A DNA stretch of 8,229 bases, from NCBI GenBank assembly GCA_013815505.1, contig JACDGA010000070.1:1-8229 (forward strand), given 5' to 3'. Both the position numbers and the translations under genes were made by a program. The stretch's first letter is position 1, and each line of letters starts with the position of its first letter. Below are positions 1 through 6,232 of the stretch, one piece after another. The notes under the pieces were generated by a model, which saw only the letters and a list, made by a program, of their open reading frames with translations, had not been told where the DNA came from and made no database searches. The DNA is from Acidimicrobiia bacterium. Lineage in GTDB: Bacteria > Actinomycetota > Acidimicrobiia > Acidimicrobiales > Ilumatobacteraceae.

Positions 1-77
1 TCGCGTGCGAGACCGATCTGCAGTGCCTCGACGAACGAGCGCTCGTCCTCGACGACGAGGACCGTGGGTCTGTTCAT
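1..77 (-). CDS. Response regulator (PhoB/RegX3/PhoP class), N-terminal fragment
   Basis: Only the first 25 codons lie in the window; the gene runs off its left edge. It starts with ATG at 77-75 and reads MNRPTVLVVEDERSFVEALQ followed by IGLAR. This is the first beta strand of a receiver domain (TVLVVEDE) with the acidic pair E10-D11 that helps bind Mg2+ at the phosphorylation site, followed by helix 1. The phosphoacceptor Asp and the DNA-binding domain are outside the window, so the winged-helix class is inferred from position. The ATG overlaps the kinase stop by four bases (ATGA), which implies translational coupling with its cognate kinase. It is the expected transcription factor for the PHO box ahead of pstS. 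Receiver identity is firm; the name (phoB, regX3 or phoP) is not decidable from 25 residues. Confidence 0.85.
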   Translation of the reverse strand, partial: MNRPTVLVVEDERSFVEALQIGLAR

Positions 78-1234
78 GGGCGGCTCGTCTCGTTCGAGGA
101 GGGTTGGTGGGAACGCACGCCACCCGGCAGGCGCAGGACGAACGTCGAGCCCTCGCCCTCCTGTGACGAGACGAGCACTTCGCCGCCGTGGTTGTCGGCG
201 ACATGGCGCACGATCGACAAGCCGAGGCCCGTGCCGCCGGTGTCACGGCTGCGCGCCCGGTCGACGCGGTAGAAGCGCTCGAAGATGCGGTCGTGATCAC
301 GAGCCGGGATGCCGATGCCCCGGTCAGCCACCATCAGCTCGGCCACGTTGCCATCGATACGAACCCGCACCTGCACCTCGCCGGACGGTTCGGAGTACTT
401 GACCGCGTTCTCCACGAGGTTGCCGAGCGCCGAGACGAGCTGCCGGCGATCACCGGCGACGGCAGCGCCCGGCGGGATGTCGAGGACACCGACGCGGATG
501 TCACGCTGCTCGGCGATGGGACGGGTCCGCGACACCGCCTCGGCGACGACCCCATTGAGGTCGACACGGTCGTTGGCGACCGGTTCGCGCAGCTCGATGC
601 GCGCCAGCTCGAGCAGGTCGTCGATGGTGCGCGCAGCGCGATGGGAGTCCTCGACCATGCGCTCGGCCACCCGGTTGACGACCTCGGGATCGGTCTCCCC
701 GAGCAACGTCTCGGCCAGCACGGCGAGCGCTCCGACGGGGGTCTTCAGCTCGTGGCTGATGTTGGCGACGAAGTCGGTTCGCACGGCGTCGACACGCCGG
801 CGCTCGGTCTCGTCCTCGATCGTCGCCATCGCCCCACCACCGGGCAGCGGCGACGACGAGACGGCGATGATCCGGCGCGGCGGGCCGTACAGCTCGAGCT
901 GCTGACGGGACTCCTCCCCCGTGAGCGCCCGTTGCAGCAGCGGCTCGGTGGTGGCATCGAGCAGTATCCCGGTGTGCGTGCCCGAGAACTTCGCCGCCCA
1001 CGCGTTGCGGTGCACCGAGCGGCCGTTGCCGTCCACGATGACGATGCCAATGGGAAGACTGTCGAGCACCTGGGTGAAGTCCGGCCACGAGCCGAGCGGT
1101 CGGGAGGTCGACGACGTGGACGGAGGAGCGGGGAACCCCTCGTCGCGCCCTCGATGACGGCCGATGCGCCAGCCGACAGCGACCCCGGCGACAGCAACGA
1201 CGACGGCGAGGACGACGGTCCCCACAGCGTTCAC
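74..1234 (-). CDS. phoR: Phosphate-sensing histidine kinase, PhoR/SenX3 type
   Basis: This is a 386-residue membrane sensor kinase expected to phosphorylate the response regulator encoded just downstream. Residues 3-22 form one hydrophobic segment (VGTVVLAVVVAVAGVAVGW), followed by a basic stretch, so the N-terminus is a simple anchor. A PAS-like domain covers about 50-140 (LDSLPIGIVIVDGNGRSVHR). The H-box FVANISHELKTP puts the phosphorylated His at 161. The N-box is at 272-280 (NLVENAVKY), the G1 box at 304-310 (DRGIGIP), the F-box at 318-324 (FERFYRV) and the G2 box at 334-340 (GTGLGLS), so the ATPase domain is complete. I chose the GTG at 1234 because it overlaps the phoU stop (GTGA) and directly precedes the membrane segment; the longer open frame up to 1636 is phoU read in the wrong frame. 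PhoR/SenX3 assignment rests on PAS-HisKA-HATPase order plus the pst-phoU context. Confidence 0.92.
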   Translation of the reverse strand: MNAVGTVVLAVVVAVAGVAVGWRIGRHRGRDEGFPAPPSTSSTSRPLGSWPDFTQVLDSLPIGIVIVDGNGRSVHRNAWAAKFSGTHTGILLDATTEPLLQRALTGEESRQQLELYGPPRRIIAVSSSPLPGGGAMATIEDETERRRVDAVRTDFVANISHELKTPVGALAVLAETLLGETDPEVVNRVAERMVEDSHRAARTIDDLLELARIELREPVANDRVDLNGVVAEAVSRTRPIAEQRDIRVGVLDIPPGAAVAGDRRQLVSALGNLVENAVKYSEPSGEVQVRVRIDGNVAELMVADRGIGIPARDHDRIFERFYRVDRARSRDTGGTGLGLSIVRHVADNHGGEVLVSSQEGEGSTFVLRLPGGVRSHQPSSNETSRP

Positions 1235-1986
1235 TCGCTCTCGCCCGCCGCCTGACGAGACGCGTGCCGGGCGGCGCCGAGGCTCTCGCGCACCAAACCG
1301 GTGACCAGGTACTGCGTCCGCTCGCCGATGTTGACGGCGTGGTCGCCGATCCGCTCGAAGAACCGTGCGACGACGGCGAGCTGGACGGCGACCTGGAGAT
1401 CGATCGAGCTCTTCGCCGCTTCGTGCGATTCGAAGATCGTGCGCATGAACTCGCGCTGGAGGTCGTCGAGGTAGCTGTCCATGTCGTCGATCGCTGCAGC
1501 ACGGGTGGCATCGCCGGCAAGGTACGACTCGGTGGCCTCCTTGAACAACGTCGTCGCCTGGTCCCCCATCTTCTGGATGATGCCGCGGATCGCCGGGTTC
1601 AGCGGGTGGCCGTAGATCCGGCGCGCCGCCTTGCACAGGTTCTTCGTCAGATCGGCGGATCGCTCGACCTCGGCGATGATCCGCATCGCGGCGACGACCT
1701 TGCGCAGATCGGAGGCGACCGGTGCCTGGAGCGCGATCAGCGAGTAGCAGCGCTCTTCGAGCGCCAGCGCCGCGACGTCGATCTCGTCGTCGCCGACGAT
1801 CAGCTTCTCGGCACCGTCGAGATCCTGGTTGAGCAGGATGTCCGTGGCACGCGGGATGTTCTCGGTGACGATCGCGCCGAGCTTGGCGATGTCGTCGCGG
1901 ATGTCGTCGAGCTCGTGGTGGAACCCACGGCGTAGATCGCCGTGGGCCTCCTCCTCCGGAACATGGAGCTCGGTATCGCTGCTCAT
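1231..1986 (-). CDS. phoU: Phosphate transport system regulator PhoU
   Basis: PhoU is a cytoplasmic all-helical protein of two repeated three-helix bundles that binds metal ions. It links the Pst transporter to the PhoR-type kinase and keeps the regulon off when phosphate is plentiful. Both repeats show the signature ExxxD metal-binding pattern, ERSADLTKN near residue 108 and ERIGDHAVNIGE near 211, counting from the ATG at 1986. At 251 residues it is slightly longer than many PhoU proteins (about 215-240), through a short acidic N-terminus and a C-terminal tail. Three in-frame starts lie close together: GTG 1995, GTG 1989 and ATG 1986. A GGAG sits only 3 bases before 1995, 9 before 1989 and 12 before 1986, so 1995 is least likely; 1986 versus 1989 is open. 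The gap to pstB is about 22 bases and the 3' end overlaps the kinase by 4. Confidence 0.95.
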   Translation of the reverse strand: MSSDTELHVPEEEAHGDLRRGFHHELDDIRDDIAKLGAIVTENIPRATDILLNQDLDGAEKLIVGDDEIDVAALALEERCYSLIALQAPVASDLRKVVAAMRIIAEVERSADLTKNLCKAARRIYGHPLNPAIRGIIQKMGDQATTLFKEATESYLAGDATRAAAIDDMDSYLDDLQREFMRTIFESHEAAKSSIDLQVAVQLAVVARFFERIGDHAVNIGERTQYLVTGLVRESLGAARHASRQAAGESE

Positions 1987-2008
1987 CACAACCACTTACT
2001 CCGCTCTA

Positions 2009-2920
2009 TCATCCGAACCTACCGGTTACGTATTGTTCGGTGCGCTCGTCGTCGGGATTGGAGAAGATCTTCTCCGTCGGGTTGAACTCGACGAGCACGC
2101 CGGTGCGGCGGTCGCTCTCCTTGTTGATCTCGGTGATGAAGAACGCCGTTCGGTCGCTGACGCGAGCTGCTTGCTGCATGTTGTGGGTGACGATGACGAT
2201 CGTGTACTCGCGCTTGATCTCCTGCATCAGCTCCTCGATTCGCGACGTCGCGATCGGGTCGAGCGACGAGCACGGTTCGTCCATCAAGATGACCTCGGGA
2301 TCGACGGCGATCGCCCGTGCGATGCAGAGTCGCTGCTGCTGGCCGCCCGAGAGGCTCATGCCGGATGCGTCGAGTCGATTGTGGACCTCGTCCCACAGCG
2401 CCGCGCCGCGCAGGGCTTTCTCGACGACACCGTCCAGCTCGCTCTTCTTCTTCATTCCGGCGATGCGAGGCCCGTATGCGACGTTGTCGTAGATGCTCTT
2501 CGGGAACGGGTTGGGCTTCTGGAAGACCATCCCGATCCGGCGCCGGACCTCGGTGGAGTTGACCTTCGGGTCGTAGAGGTCGACGCCGTGATACAGCACC
2601 GTGCCCTCGACGCGGGCGGTGTCGATGAAGTCGTTCATCCTGTTCAGGCAGCGCAGCACCGTCGTCTTGCCGCAGCCGGAGGGTCCGATGAAGGCGGTGA
2701 TCTCGTGCTGGCGGATCGTGAGCGTGGCGTCGCGCACGGCCTTGAAGTCGCCGTAGTAGACGCCCAGGTCCTCGATGTCGTAAACGGTCGGCGCACTGTC
2801 GTCGGGCGAGTCAGCGGTTTGGGCCGTCGTGGACAGCGATACTTCGGACACGTTGCGAACCTCAGGTCTCGTCGTGGTCGAGACAGTGCTCGACGACTCG
2901 GTGTCGGTGTGATCAGCCAC
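2009..2920 (-). CDS. pstB: Phosphate ABC transporter ATP-binding protein PstB
   Basis: This is the ATPase of the high-affinity phosphate importer, acting as a dimer under PstC/PstA at the inner face of the membrane. All motifs are intact in this 303-residue reading: Walker A GPSGCGKT at about 79-86, Q-loop FQKPNPFP (Gln 134), ABC signature LSGGQQQR from 190, Walker B VILMDEP with catalytic Glu 215, D-loop SSLD, and switch His 246 in THNM. The FQKPNPFP and DEVHNRLD segments are typical of PstB specifically. I prefer the GTG at 2920 because GGAGTGAG lies just ahead of it, with 8 bases from GGAG to the start. An ATG at 2947 would add nine residues but has no clear ribosome site. Either way there is an extra Ser/Thr/Asp-rich N-terminal stretch of about 40 residues before the conserved YDIEDLGVYYG start of the fold. 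Confidence 0.97.
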   Translation of the reverse strand: MADHTDTESSSTVSTTTRPEVRNVSEVSLSTTAQTADSPDDSAPTVYDIEDLGVYYGDFKAVRDATLTIRQHEITAFIGPSGCGKTTVLRCLNRMNDFIDTARVEGTVLYHGVDLYDPKVNSTEVRRRIGMVFQKPNPFPKSIYDNVAYGPRIAGMKKKSELDGVVEKALRGAALWDEVHNRLDASGMSLSGGQQQRLCIARAIAVDPEVILMDEPCSSLDPIATSRIEELMQEIKREYTIVIVTHNMQQAARVSDRTAFFITEINKESDRRTGVLVEFNPTEKIFSNPDDERTEQYVTGRFG

Positions 2921-2924
2921 GGTA

Positions 2925-2932
2925 CTCACTCC
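2925..2932 (-). promoter_or_regulatory. Ribosome binding site deciding the pstB start
   Basis: On the minus strand the bases GGAGTGAG precede GTG 2920 with a 4-base spacer (8 from the GGAG core). The alternative upstream ATG at 2947 has only GAGCAG-like bases ahead of it. This favours the shorter pstB. Confidence 0.6.
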
Positions 2933-2956
2933 ATTCGCGATGGCCATCGACGCTGC

Positions 2957-3913
2957 TCACGAGCCGGTCCTGGTGCGCTCGTAGCGGTTGCGCAGCAAGA
3001 TGGCAGCGAAGTTGAAGAACAGGACCAGCGCCAGCAGGATCACGCTCGCCGCTGCCGCTGAGTTGCTGAACTGCCACCTGTTGTCGGCGTCGGTGGGCTG
3101 GCCCGACCACCCGTAGATGAGCATCGGCAGTGCGGTGAACTTGCCGTCGAGCGACGTCTCGGGCAAAAGCCCGACGCCGCCGGCGAGCGCCCCGACAACG
3201 ATCAGCGGTGCCGCCTCGCCGAGTGCCCTGGCGAGCGACAGCACCGTGCCGGTGAGGATGCCCGGCGCAGCGTAGGAGAGCACGTGGTCGCGAATCGTCT
3301 CCCACCGCGAGGCGCCGACGCCGTAACCGGCATCGCGGATCCCCTGCGGCACGGCTCGGATCGCCTCCATCGACGTGATCATCACGATCGGGAGCACGAG
3401 CACTGCGAGTGTCAGTGCGGCGGCGATGACCGTCTTCCCACCGGTGAGCCCGCCGAGCCAGCCGGCGAAGATCGTGAACCCGAGCACGCCATACACGACC
3501 GCAGGCACACCGGCGAGGTTGCGGATGTTGATCTGCACGAAGCGGGTGAACCTGGTCGGCTTGGCGTACTCCTCGAGGTACACAGCGGCAGCGATGCCGA
3601 GGGGGAAGGCGATCACGATCACGCCGAGCCCGATGATGAACGAGCCGTAGAGCCCGGGCCAGAGACCGATCACGTCAGGGTTCGAACCGATGGTCCTGGT
3701 GACGAAGCTGCCGCCGCGGTCACGAAGGAACGGAACGGCATCGACGAGGATCGTCCCGATGAGCGTGAACAGCACCAGGATCGTGACGAGCACGGACGTG
3801 AGCAACGCGATGAGCGCCAAGAGCCCTGGGACGTCGCGCTGCGACTTCGTCAGGTTGGCTCGGACCACATCGCCGGCCGTGCGGCCGCCGAGCGCGGGGG
3901 TTGCGAGTGCCAT
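2957..3913 (-). CDS. pstA: Phosphate ABC transporter permease PstA
   Basis: This is one of the two membrane subunits of the phosphate channel, pairing with PstC and resting on the PstB dimer. The 318 residues show six hydrophobic segments at roughly 30-56, 88-113, 132-153, 160-180, 219-245 and 285-307. The cytoplasmic loop that docks on the ATPase (EAA-type motif) covers about 200-232, with GASRWETIRDHVLSYAAPGI followed by the conserved ARALGEAAPL. PstA rather than PstC is indicated by RNLAGVPAVVYGVLGF, SMEAIRAVPQGIRDAGYGVG and the ALGEAAPLIVVGA segment. The ATG at 3913 has a good ribosome site, TGAGGT, five bases upstream and overlapping the pstC stop. The gap to pstC is eight bases and to pstB about 36, so co-translation within one transcript is likely. 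Confidence 0.97.
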   Translation of the reverse strand: MALATPALGGRTAGDVVRANLTKSQRDVPGLLALIALLTSVLVTILVLFTLIGTILVDAVPFLRDRGGSFVTRTIGSNPDVIGLWPGLYGSFIIGLGVIVIAFPLGIAAAVYLEEYAKPTRFTRFVQINIRNLAGVPAVVYGVLGFTIFAGWLGGLTGGKTVIAAALTLAVLVLPIVMITSMEAIRAVPQGIRDAGYGVGASRWETIRDHVLSYAAPGILTGTVLSLARALGEAAPLIVVGALAGGVGLLPETSLDGKFTALPMLIYGWSGQPTDADNRWQFSNSAAAASVILLALVLFFNFAAILLRNRYERTRTGS

Positions 3914-3918
3914 CGTGG

Positions 3919-3924
3919 ACCTCA
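3919..3924 (-). promoter_or_regulatory. Ribosome binding site of pstA overlapping the pstC stop
   Basis: The bases TGAGGT on the minus strand contain the pstC stop codon TGA and an AGGT core five bases before ATG 3913. Termination on pstC and initiation on pstA therefore occur at the same place. Confidence 0.6.
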
Positions 3925-4878
3925 GTACTTCTGGCGAACGCGCTGGACATAGCGGTCGCCGATCGTGTTGAGCAGGAGCGTGACCATGAAGAGCAGGAAC
4001 CCGACGAAGAAGAGCACCTTGAACGGTGCCTCCGCAGCAGCCTGATCGGACCCGCCGACGGCGTTCGTCATCGCCGCTGTCATCGTCATCCCCGGTTCTA
4101 GCGGGCTGAATCCCTTGTACACGGCGGTGTCGACGGCGCCGGCCGCCATCGTCGCCACCATCGTCTCGCCGATCGCTCGCGAGGCGGAGATGATGAATGC
4201 CGCGACGATGCCCGACACGGCGGCGGGAAGCACCACCTGGAACACGGTCGTCACCTTCTTGGCACCGACGCCGTAACTCGCCTCGCGCAACGAACCTGGC
4301 ACGGCTGCGAGCGCGTCCTCACACACCGACGCCATGATCGGGATCACGAGCAGCCCGATGCCGAGACCGGCGACGAGCATGTTCTTCGGTTGCCGAGGAT
4401 CGAAGACGCGGCTGACGAGATCAGGTGCGATGACGTAGACGGCGAAGAAGCCGACAGCGACCGACGGCATCCCGGCGAGCACCTCGACGATCGGCTTCAC
4501 GATCCTGCGAACCCGCCTCGACGCGTACTCCGCAAGGTAGATGGCGGTGCCGAGGCCGAGCGGGACGGCGACGAGCATGGCGATCAGGCTGACGACGATC
4601 GAACCGATGACGATGGTTCGCAGGTCGAACCGCGACGACCTTGGATACCAGCCGGAGTCGGCGAGGGTGGCGAAGTCCCACTCGATCGCCCGGAAGAAGT
4701 CGAACGTGCCCTTGAAGAGCGTGTACAGGATGAGCGCACTGAGCACGACGGCGGTCAGGGCAGCACCGAGGAAGACACCACGCATCAACCGCTCCTTGCG
4801 GCGCTGCGAAGTGCTACCCCTGAGGTCTTCGACGGTGAGCATCAGGCTCGTTTCATTCGAGAGAGCGAGGCGAGACAT
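3922..4878 (-). CDS. pstC: Phosphate ABC transporter permease PstC
   Basis: This is the first membrane subunit of the phosphate channel. The longest reading is 318 residues with hydrophobic segments at about 34-55, 88-113, 131-150, 168-185, 219-243 and 287-305. PstC-type marks include IYLAEYAS, KPIVEVLAGMPSVAVGFFA, and the docking loop LREASYGVGAKKVTTVFQVV followed by SASRAIGETMVATMAAG. The start is uncertain. ATG 4878 has no ribosome site and lies three bases from a strong hairpin. ATG 4842 (MLTVEDLRG) has only a weak one. ATG 4785 (MRGVFLGAAL) has a canonical AAGGAG six bases upstream but would begin right at the first membrane helix. The basic stretch RRKERLMRG before that helix resembles the usual PstC N-terminus, so I keep the long form while noting 4842 as a good compromise. 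Family identity is secure. Confidence 0.95.
   Translation of the reverse strand: MSRLALSNETSLMLTVEDLRGSTSQRRKERLMRGVFLGAALTAVVLSALILYTLFKGTFDFFRAIEWDFATLADSGWYPRSSRFDLRTIVIGSIVVSLIAMLVAVPLGLGTAIYLAEYASRRVRRIVKPIVEVLAGMPSVAVGFFAVYVIAPDLVSRVFDPRQPKNMLVAGLGIGLLVIPIMASVCEDALAAVPGSLREASYGVGAKKVTTVFQVVLPAAVSGIVAAFIISASRAIGETMVATMAAGAVDTAVYKGFSPLEPGMTMTAAMTNAVGGSDQAAAEAPFKVLFFVGFLLFMVTLLLNTIGDRYVQRVRQKY
4792..4797 (-). promoter_or_regulatory. Canonical ribosome binding site inside the pstC reading frame
   Basis: AAGGAG on the minus strand is followed by six bases (CGGTTG) and ATG 4785, in frame with pstC. It is the best ribosome site near any pstC start, although the same bases encode Lys-Glu in a basic stretch expected of the family. 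It may therefore be a codon coincidence. Confidence 0.35.
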
Positions 4879-4881
4879 GCG

Positions 4882-4914
4882 CCGGCCCGATCATGACGTC
4901 CATGACCGGGCCGG
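4882..4914 (-). promoter_or_regulatory. Intercistronic hairpin between pstS and pstC
   Basis: The 49-base gap between pstS and pstC holds an inverted repeat with 14-base arms and a 5-base loop. On the minus-strand RNA the arms are CCGGCCCGGTCATG and CATGATCGGGCCGG around GACGU, giving 13 Watson-Crick pairs and one G-U pair. No U-run follows, so it does not look like a simple intrinsic terminator. It begins 13 bases after the pstS stop and ends three bases before ATG 4878 of pstC, covering the place where a ribosome site would sit. A hairpin here could protect the pstS message from 3' decay, or reduce pstC expression relative to the binding protein, which is needed in excess. That role is inferred. 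Confidence 0.7.
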
Positions 4915-4927
4915 GGCAAGCAGGGTT

Positions 4928-6127
4928 TCAGCGGTCAGCCCACGCCTGTCGGGCCGCTTCGATGCGATCCGCGGGCAGGTCGACGTAGCCGGCGTCGGAG
5001 ACGGTCGCCAGACCGGCGTCGGAGAGGTAGAGGTCGACGTAGGACGCGACCGCCGGGTTCTCTTCGGCCTTCGCCGTGTTGACGTAGATGAAGAGGCTGC
5101 GTGAGAACGAGTATGAGCCGTCGGCGATCGTCTCTTCGGTGGGAGCGACGCACCCGTCGCCACCGTCGATCTCGATCGCCTTCAGGGCGTCGCCCTCGCC
5201 GACGAAGAATGCGTAACCGACCCAACCGAGCGACGAGGAGGAACCCTCGACGCCGGCGACGATCTCGGCGTCACGAGCGCTCGACGTGTAGTCGGCCCGC
5301 AGCGTCTCCTCTTGTTCCTGCGCCTCGATCGGATCGCCGAGGAACTCGACCATCGTGTCGTAGGTGCCGCTCTCCTGGCCCGGCCCGAAGATGTCGAGCG
5401 GGGCCTCGGGGAGCTGATCGACATACTCCGACCCCACGGTGCCGGCGAGCTCGCTCGCAGCAGACCACTCGGTCACGCCCTCGGACTCGGGACCGAGCAG
5501 GGCGTAGAGCGCAGGCACGTCGAGGCATGTGACGTCGGCGTTGTCCGGGCTGGTGAGGACGGTCAGGCCGTCGATCGCGACCTCGAGCTCGACGTACTCG
5601 ACACCGGCCTCTTCACAGGCGGCGATCTCTTCCTCGTCGATCGGCCGGGAGGCGTCGGAGATGTCGGTCTCGCCACCGCAGAACAGCTCGAAGCCGTCGC
5701 CGGTACCGGGACCTTCGACCGTGGCCTGCAGGTCGCCACCCGACTCTTCGAGTGCAAGTTCGCCGACGCGCACGGAGATCGGCTCGACCGTCGACGAGCC
5801 GCTGACCGACACGGAGCCGCCCTCGAGCGCGACCGTGCCGCCGGTGCTCCCGGGTGTCGTTGTGTCGCCGCCCATGGTCGTGTCAGGACCCATGGTCGTG
5901 TCACCACCCATGGTCGTGTCACCACCCATGGTCGTGTCACCACCCATCGTCGTCCCCGGCTCGGCAACGGTCGTGCCCGGATCGTCGGTTGTCGTATCCG
6001 ACGGCTCGGCGGTGGTGCCGCCGCCGGCGTCGGTCGGATCGGACTCTTCGTCGTCGCCGCAGGCGGCGAGAACGAGGGTTGATGCCGCCGCCAGGGCGAG
6101 CAACCTTCTTGGAATGGAGTTGTTCAC
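4928..6127 (-). CDS. pstS: Phosphate-binding lipoprotein PstS
   Basis: This is the substrate-binding protein of the phosphate importer, anchored to the outer face of the membrane by a lipid. From GTG 6127 (399 residues) the signal peptide is MNNSIPRRLLALAAASTLVL followed by AAC, a normal lipobox with Cys 23. A low-complexity linker rich in Thr, Gly, Asp and Met runs to about residue 98, including a GGDTTM repeat. The binding fold then shows SGSSTVEP (109-116), GTGDGFELFCGGETDISDAS from 141, and GPGQESGTYDT (248-258), the loops that grip phosphate in this family. Four Cys in the mature fold (150, 171, 201, 326) could form two disulfides. In-frame starts also exist at GTG 6163 and ATG 6160, but these are only a few bases past the PHO box, so a transcript from that promoter would begin after them, and they lengthen the signal peptide by 11-12 residues. 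Confidence 0.95.
   Translation of the reverse strand: MNNSIPRRLLALAAASTLVLAACGDDEESDPTDAGGGTTAEPSDTTTDDPGTTVAEPGTTMGGDTTMGGDTTMGGDTTMGPDTTMGGDTTTPGSTGGTVALEGGSVSVSGSSTVEPISVRVGELALEESGGDLQATVEGPGTGDGFELFCGGETDISDASRPIDEEEIAACEEAGVEYVELEVAIDGLTVLTSPDNADVTCLDVPALYALLGPESEGVTEWSAASELAGTVGSEYVDQLPEAPLDIFGPGQESGTYDTMVEFLGDPIEAQEQEETLRADYTSSARDAEIVAGVEGSSSSLGWVGYAFFVGEGDALKAIEIDGGDGCVAPTEETIADGSYSFSRSLFIYVNTAKAEENPAVASYVDLYLSDAGLATVSDAGYVDLPADRIEAARQAWADR
5855..5944 (-). repeat. 18-bp tandem repeat encoding GGDTTM in the PstS linker
   Basis: On the plus strand the unit CATGGTCGTGTCACCACC is perfect at 5891-5908, 5909-5926 and 5927-5944. A copy at 5873-5890 differs at three positions (GGA for CCA region, giving GPDTTM), and a degraded copy lies at 5855-5872. 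As 18 is a multiple of three, copy changes keep the frame. It sits between the lipidated Cys and the phosphate-binding fold of PstS, so it acts as a spacer. Confidence 0.9.
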
Positions 6128-6167
6128 GGCGCGCAAGGTAGGAAACCGAGGTAGCCGCATCACGGTG

Positions 6168-6189
6168 ATCGCGTGAACGACAGGTGAAC
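6168..6189 (-). promoter_or_regulatory. PHO box: two 11-bp direct repeats upstream of pstS
   Basis: On the minus strand GTTCACCTGTC (6189-6179) is directly followed by GTTCACGCGAT (6178-6168), sharing GTTCAC with an exact 11-base period. Actinobacterial PhoP is known to bind 11-base direct repeats of GTTCACC type, and PhoB-family proteins generally read 11-base spaced half-sites. A degenerate third unit (GGGCGCCACGA, 6200-6190) may precede it. The site faces pstS and lies 41 bases before GTG 6127. Candidate -10 elements downstream are TACCTC near 6153-6148 and TACCTT at 6140-6135; both are weak and I cannot pick one. The regulator is expected to be the response regulator encoded at the other end of this cluster. 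Confidence 0.75.
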
Positions 6190-6232
6190 TCGTGGCGCCC
6201 CTGAGATGAAGTGCCTGGTGAGAGCGCCGGGC

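Noticed and set aside
188..1255. 355-residue plus-strand open frame opposite the sensor kinase
   Set aside because: It is entirely antisense to the H, N, G1 and G2 boxes of the kinase and shows no recognisable fold; a shadow frame.
1235..1636. Upstream extension of the sensor kinase by 134 residues
   Set aside because: The added residues are Arg/Pro/His-rich and coincide with phoU in another frame. The GTG overlapping the phoU stop precedes the membrane helix and fits much better.
2938..2949. Perfect 12-bp palindrome CGATGGCCATCG over the upstream ATG of pstB
   Set aside because: It has no loop, so it folds poorly in RNA. Short GATC/GGCC-rich palindromes are common at this base composition, and no second copy suggests an operator.
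1829..3061. 410-residue plus-strand open frame opposite phoU and pstB
   Set aside because: It lies antisense to two genes with intact family motifs. Its translation is rich in Arg, Asp and Val with no recognisable domain, as expected of the complement of GC-rich coding sequence.
3546..3556. Single GGTGAACC match to a PHO half-site inside pstA
   Set aside because: It stands alone without a partner at 11 bases and falls within conserved permease codons, so chance is the simpler reading.
5855..5944. CRISPR-like short repeats
   Set aside because: The units are contiguous with no spacers and encode an in-frame GGDTTM linker in pstS; this is a coding minisatellite.
6194..6228. Possible ppk1 terminator from GGCGC/GCGCC pairing
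   Set aside because: There are only five pairs around a loop of about 25 bases, no U-run follows, and one arm runs up to the PHO box region; too weak to call.
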